Shown here: piece after piece, positions 17,239 to 20,953 of the stretch
How the letters are laid out: every line of letters begins with the position of its first letter
Position numbering within the stretch: position 1 is the stretch's first letter
Assembly (NCBI RefSeq): GCF_000003815.2
Contig: NC_049989.1
Span: 21,857,595-21,878,547 of the forward strand
From: Branchiostoma floridae
Lineage: Eukaryota > Chordata > Leptocardii > Amphioxiformes > Branchiostomatidae
Length of the DNA stretch: 20,953 bases
Direction: 5' to 3'
Program-made: the position numbers and the translations under genes
The notes under the pieces: model-generated
What the model was told of the DNA's origin: nothing
Seen by the model: only the letters and a program-made list of their open reading frames with translations
Database searches by the model: none

Positions 17239-17397
17239 CAGTCTCTCGCTGGCTCGGCCTACCGTACTTAGTGCAAGCTCTCCACGGGGCCACTGTGGGT
17301 CTGAGCCGCCGGGATAATTGGCCCGACCCGGTAGAATTTTCACGCGGTTGGACTTTGCCCAGGGGGGTTAATTGCCGGCCTAGCGAGAGACTGGGGA
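17239..17397. mobile_element. Dispersed repeat copy 2, bounded by inverted repeats
   Basis: The core (17259-17370) matches 8736-8846. Here it is bracketed by ccagtctctcgct and its inverted copy agcgagagactgg, extended by ggctcggcc / ggcc, giving a unit of about 158 bp. No coding sequence. A MITE is the likely class. Confidence 0.55.
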
Positions 17398-18080
17398 AAT
17401 GGTGCTTTCTTTTTCCTCGAGATCAGATGTGAGATAAGGATTACTGCACCACGGGTGTCCCATATCGCACGGCACAATTGGCCGGCAGGCGGCACGCGCT
17501 GGCGAATCAGCGTCTGGCCGTTACATATTCATGACCACCGGGCCCTTACGTCATCATTTCACTTCCGCATTTCTGCAATAGAATATTCTGGTCGTTTTGG
17601 TGGCGTATAACCCCCTAATAAATGTCGATACTGTGCACATTGTATGTTCTTGAATGTAAAGAAAAGACATGAGGTATTGCTAGTTTTCCTGTTTGCAACG
17701 CAAGAGTTTTATTCATTGAGAAAAGTGAATCCGAAGACAAGTTACCACGAAATGATAAGACTAAAATAGCAGCGTGTGTCTTACGTGTGTCTATGTGAAA
17801 AGCAGTCAGTTGTATGTAAGGTACGTTGTACTTTTGAAATATATTCTTCAAGACGCCGTGACGGATAAATATTCATTAAACTTAGAGCACAGACCCTGGC
17901 GCCTCTAGCGACAAATCAAAACAATCTACACACGTGGGAATTGTACTCACGCCTACTCGAAATCGAATGTGTTTTTCTCTGAACTGCGTGCTAGGAATCA
18001 CGCTGTTCCCCGTCGGGATTACTATAGAATTTCCATTCAATGTTTAGCGCTTACCTACTAAGATACATGAAGATGTGCAG
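17398..18080. other. No gene recognised; GC-rich patch at 17450-17550
   Basis: The patch (ggccggcaggcggcacgcgctggcg, then ttacgtcatca) looks promoter-like and lies upstream of gene 2. The rest is AT-rich without a supported ORF. Confidence 0.3.
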
Positions 18081-18088
18081 TGACGGAT

Positions 18089-18175
18089 GCAATATATACA
18101 AAATGATACAAAAATATATACAACAATACATACAAAACGATACAGCAATATATAAAAAAATATATACAACGATGT
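18089..18175. repeat. AT-rich degenerate tandem repeat (acaatatatacaaaacgat type)
   Basis: About four imperfect units of about 20 bp of A/T/C sequence just downstream of the acidic-protein exon on the minus strand. Confidence 0.6.
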
Positions 18176-18185
18176 AGGAACTTAC

Positions 18186-18759
18186 AGTGTTTTTTTTCAT
18201 TAAAAAAACTGAGTCTCTGGTATTACAGTTCTTAGGTCCAAAACGGAGTCGTCCGAATATCCATGCTCCGTCTGTCTGGCTGTTGTGTTTGGTGGTGGCT
18301 GTTGGATCTGATGGGCCGGAACTTGTGTGATGTTCTGTGTCTCCGGAATTACAGTTCTAAGGTCCAACGCTTCCTCCTCAGCAGGCCCGGGCAATGGCTC
18401 CTCAAAGCTTGACGATGCAAACATATCCGCACTAGTGTCCCAGTCCGGGTACTCCGGGCTCGTGTCAGTCGGACGACTGGAGGCGATAGGTGCGAACGCG
18501 CTGTTCCATTCCATGTTGTCGGTGGGGGTATGCACTGGAGTAGAGGATCGGAGTGGTGGTCCAATCTCTAGATCTTCCCCCCACTCAACCTCGGAACAGA
18601 ACGTAGCGTCGCTGTCGAATTCATGCTCCACGACTGTGTCGCCTGTGCTTCTTCTGTCGATTTCCATGCTGTCAGAATCGTCTGGTGGCGACTCGGTGTC
18701 CGCATCAAACAAGGCACTGAACTCGGTGTCACCAGGCGGTGAAAGATTTTCAGCCATGC
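18186..18759 (-). CDS. Acidic Ser/Pro-rich protein with a duplicated LDLRTVIPETQ motif, unknown family
   Basis: Coding 18200-18757, 185 residues, not recognised. It is strongly acidic, rich in Ser, Pro and Asp, and probably disordered. No signal peptide or membrane span is seen. LDLRTVIPETQ occurs twice, at residues 131-141 and 173-183, the second copy at the very C-terminus. Acidic segments with hydrophobics (EFSALFDAD, MEWNSAF, WDTSADMF) resemble transactivation regions, and LDLRT is distantly like the CtBP-binding PxDLS motif; both are only suggestions. The exon has a good acceptor (ttttttttattcccag) two bases before the ATG and a donor (ct|gtaagt) 14 bases after the stop, so introns lie on both sides. 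The stop follows a run of seven T; one extra T would keep the frame open to the donor, so the true C-terminus is uncertain. A possible upstream exon ends at the donor caaag|gtatgt near 18975. Confidence 0.6.
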
Positions 18760-19120
18760 CTGGGAATAAAAAAAAAATAAGAATAAAGTTTTACCCTTCG
18801 ACAACAAGCTACGTACCGCAAGCTTTTTTTCATTTGGGAAGAGCGCATTCTGTCATTATGTGTACTGCTATTGAAAAAAAAATAAGAATGATCCGTATAG
18901 TTTTTTTCGTTTCTCCAATAGCCAAAGAAATTGCAAAAAAAAAAACATACACGTACTAAAATTATAAACATACCTTTGGTTTTTGTTTTCCGGTGCGGTG
19001 ATAAAGTAGATACGTCTTGGTCTGTGCAAATCACGAACAATGGCTCTCGTTTTCCAGAAGAACAGTAAAGTAGTCTGTCGTGTGGCTCCGAGGACTAGTA
19101 AAACAATTTCTGATCGCGTA
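18760..19120 (-). other. Possible upstream intron and exon of the acidic-protein gene
   Basis: On the minus strand, ccggaaaacaaaaaccaaag followed by gtatgt is a plausible donor near 18974, and the acceptor at 18760 would close an intron of about 215 bp. Joined this way, the frame of the acidic protein continues upstream to a TAG near 19095 without an ATG. The upstream part is therefore more likely 5' UTR. Confidence 0.3.
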
Positions 19121-19129
19121 TATTTCACT

Positions 19130-19880
19130 TGGCTTGAAGTTGAGAACAGGACGGCACTGACTGACATGCGCAGGGAGATCTGTGAAGTTTCCCATCATCA
19201 TTTGGTTTATAACCACTATGCGAAATGACGATGTCAAACGTCACACACCATAAGAAAACATCTTGCTATCCTTTGCATGTGCTACAGTGTGATCCCGTAT
19301 GAAGGAAGTCATGATCAACCGGAGAAATGATAATTGGGGAATCCATTGATCATGAATGCGAAGTCATTGTTTTTACTGTGTGTTACTGTTTTATATCACA
19401 AAATCTCATTAGATAATAAGAAGGCAGGGTAGTATTGTCTTGGCACCTTGGGCTATAACGATTTCACGAGAAGTTGAGAACAGAACGACTTTTGCGCACC
19501 ATGTGGTTTACGGCTGTGGGAAGAAGGAAGAATCCTTATCTATGTTATCACAACCATCTTGCTCGGGTACCGTACGATATCGCACAATTACAAGTGGCTG
19601 TGTGTAAGTGATAAACAATTCTTAAAAAAATGGATAACACATGGAATACATGTGGATATACTAATCATGGCTACGGAGTTTTGGTGTGTTATTGTGTACA
19701 TGTAGAACCTAATTTCATCACAGTATGAATGAAGGGCCTTCTCTTCCACGATCTCAAAACATTTCACGTGAGGTTGAGAACATGGCGTTCTTTGCGTCCT
19801 GCACTCACCATGACCGTGGACGTGGCAAAAATGACGCGCATTCATGAAACATCTTGCTCTGGTTCCTACCGAATCTGGTA
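19130..19880. repeat. Diverged tandem repeats, period about 296-335 bp
   Basis: Two ordered anchors recur: gttgagaacanngacg near 19138, 19473 and 19772, and aaacatcttgct near 19254, 19552 and 19847. The blocks between share weaker similarity. No coding sequence was found. Confidence 0.55.
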
Positions 19881-19889
19881 CCTAATGGA

Positions 19890-20500
19890 TGAAATCTTGT
19901 CATGACGTTGTAAAATTTCTCATCACATGGATTCAGCAGTTTTCCCATCGTCTCCCACTGGGACACGTAAACCAGACCCACAAGTGCACTCAACTCTGTT
20001 TCTAAAAAAAAAAAAAAAGTATTTATTCTTCTTCAAACATAACGCTCAGAAGTTTAATACCGTTCGGTATTAGATTATGCATCTAAAGTGCGAAAAACCG
20101 GTGAAGTTGAAAACGTACACGACACGAACGAAAGCGAATACAGCTTGCCTTGTACGGGTAACGTTTAGTTTACGTCATGATATGCAAATCGAAGGGATTT
20201 CCCCAAAGAGGGCAACATTGTGTATTACGCTGGCGTTTGTTTTGAAACACGGAGGCGTTTACTGGTTTGCACCTAGAAATGTGTGAAATCTTGTTGGAAA
20301 CCTGGTAAGCTTTAGAAGTGACGTATTTTAACGATTGTCGGTAAAACCAGGATATTATTTGGTAAAACGTCAAACCAAGTAGGCTAAAAAAAGGACCTCC
20401 TTGGTCAAGCAGAGTAACGGAGCCCTACTGTGTGAGAAGTGGCGAGTTCGCTTTGCTGTGTGGGAGCCTTTTGACTGTTTGGTGTCATGGGAAGATTCGT
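19890..20500. repeat. Long tandem repeat, copy A (period about 615-660 bp)
   Basis: Shares in order with copy B: gttgtaaaatttct, ccagacc, ctgtttct, aacgctcagaagtt, gtattagattang, aagtgcgaaaa, acgtcatgatatgcaaatc, and gcacctagaaatgtgtgaaatcttgt. No gene recognised. Confidence 0.65.
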
Positions 20501-20953
20501 ACCTCAATCTTGTCAGCACGTTGTAAAAATTCTTAACACAGAGGGTTTTTCACCGTCTGTGTTACACATCCTACTGTGCCACTCAAACCAGACACGGACA
20601 TGTGCGCCAATCTGTTTCTCAAATACTGTTGAGTTGATCCCTATTGCTCCTATTACTTTGCTCCAACCAGCACGGTGTAGTCATTAATCTTGAAAAATAA
20701 TGCTCAGAAGTTGACGTCCCGTATTAGATTACGTACCTCAAGTGCGAAAAGTCGAAGTTGGCACGACACGCACTGTCCCAACGAGTGACGTCATGTTATG
20801 CAAATCAGAGGGGTTCCCGACACAAAGATGGCGCCTTGAGTACTAGTATTTCGCGGGAACTTGGAAAACAGCCCCACGCTGTAGATTGCACCCAGAAATG
20901 TGTGAAATCTTGTGGGAAAATCTGGTAGTCTTGTGAAAAGGATATCTGCAAAA
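20501..20953. repeat. Long tandem repeat, copy B, running off the window
   Basis: Anchors of copy A recur at offsets of 613, 658 and 619 bases. It contains tgacgtcatgttatgcaaat (CRE plus octamer) and aagatggcgcc (YY1-type site), a promoter-like combination. Confidence 0.65.

Noticed and set aside
18327-18959. 210-codon plus-strand ORF opposite the acidic-protein exon
   Set aside because: It is the complement of a Ser/Asp-rich coding exon that has splice sites and a start on the minus strand. The plus-strand reading has no motif and runs through an intron.

Overview
The window is animal nuclear DNA, almost certainly from a lancelet (Branchiostoma, amphioxus). I infer this from the style of the genes: arrays of C2H2 fingers alternating YMCGECGYR and YKCDQCDYSAA units, a secreted LRR–transmembrane receptor with a repeated tyrosine-rich tail, AT-rich introns placed just before the start codon, and dense small DNA transposons. 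Two 100-base runs of N (4448-4547 and 15373-15472) are assembly gaps.

Layout. 1-1607: non-coding 3' flank, with a decayed extension of the receptor tail at 1450-1607. 1608-4985 (minus): an LRR receptor gene of 726 codons whose single coding exon is split by a 1.19-kb DNA transposon (3407-4594). The transposon has ~200-bp terminal inverted repeats, a perfect 9-bp target-site duplication, and an internal minus-strand fragment of a RecQ-like helicase. Removing the element plus one 9-bp copy rejoins the receptor in frame. 5000-9700: no intact gene. It holds weak retroelement-like coding remains, a TTAA-flanked MITE nested between diverged inverted repeats, a TATA/CRE promoter- or LTR-like module, a dispersed repeat with a hammerhead-ribozyme-like fold beside it, and a pogo-like transposon end.

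9740-17185 holds two tandem paralogous C2H2 zinc-finger genes on the minus strand. Each has one coding exon, a splice acceptor a few bases before the ATG, and a conserved upstream non-coding exon. Gene 1 (10566-12344) has 19 fingers. Gene 2 (15474-16526, broken by the second gap) has 10 complete fingers, including three near-identical two-finger units. The duplication covers the 5' exon and probably the 3' flank as well as the coding parts. 17194-17400 contains another transposon-like end and a second copy of the dispersed repeat.

18200-18757 (minus) is an acidic, proline/serine-rich protein of unknown family with a duplicated LDLRTVIPETQ motif. 19120-20953 has no gene but is built of diverged tandem repeats; the last two copies each carry a CRE-like site followed by an ATGCAAAT octamer.

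The genes do not form a pathway. The region is shaped by tandem duplication, finger turnover and transposon insertion. The strongest candidate for something undescribed is the gene-fragment-carrying, Pack-MULE-like element sitting in the receptor exon.
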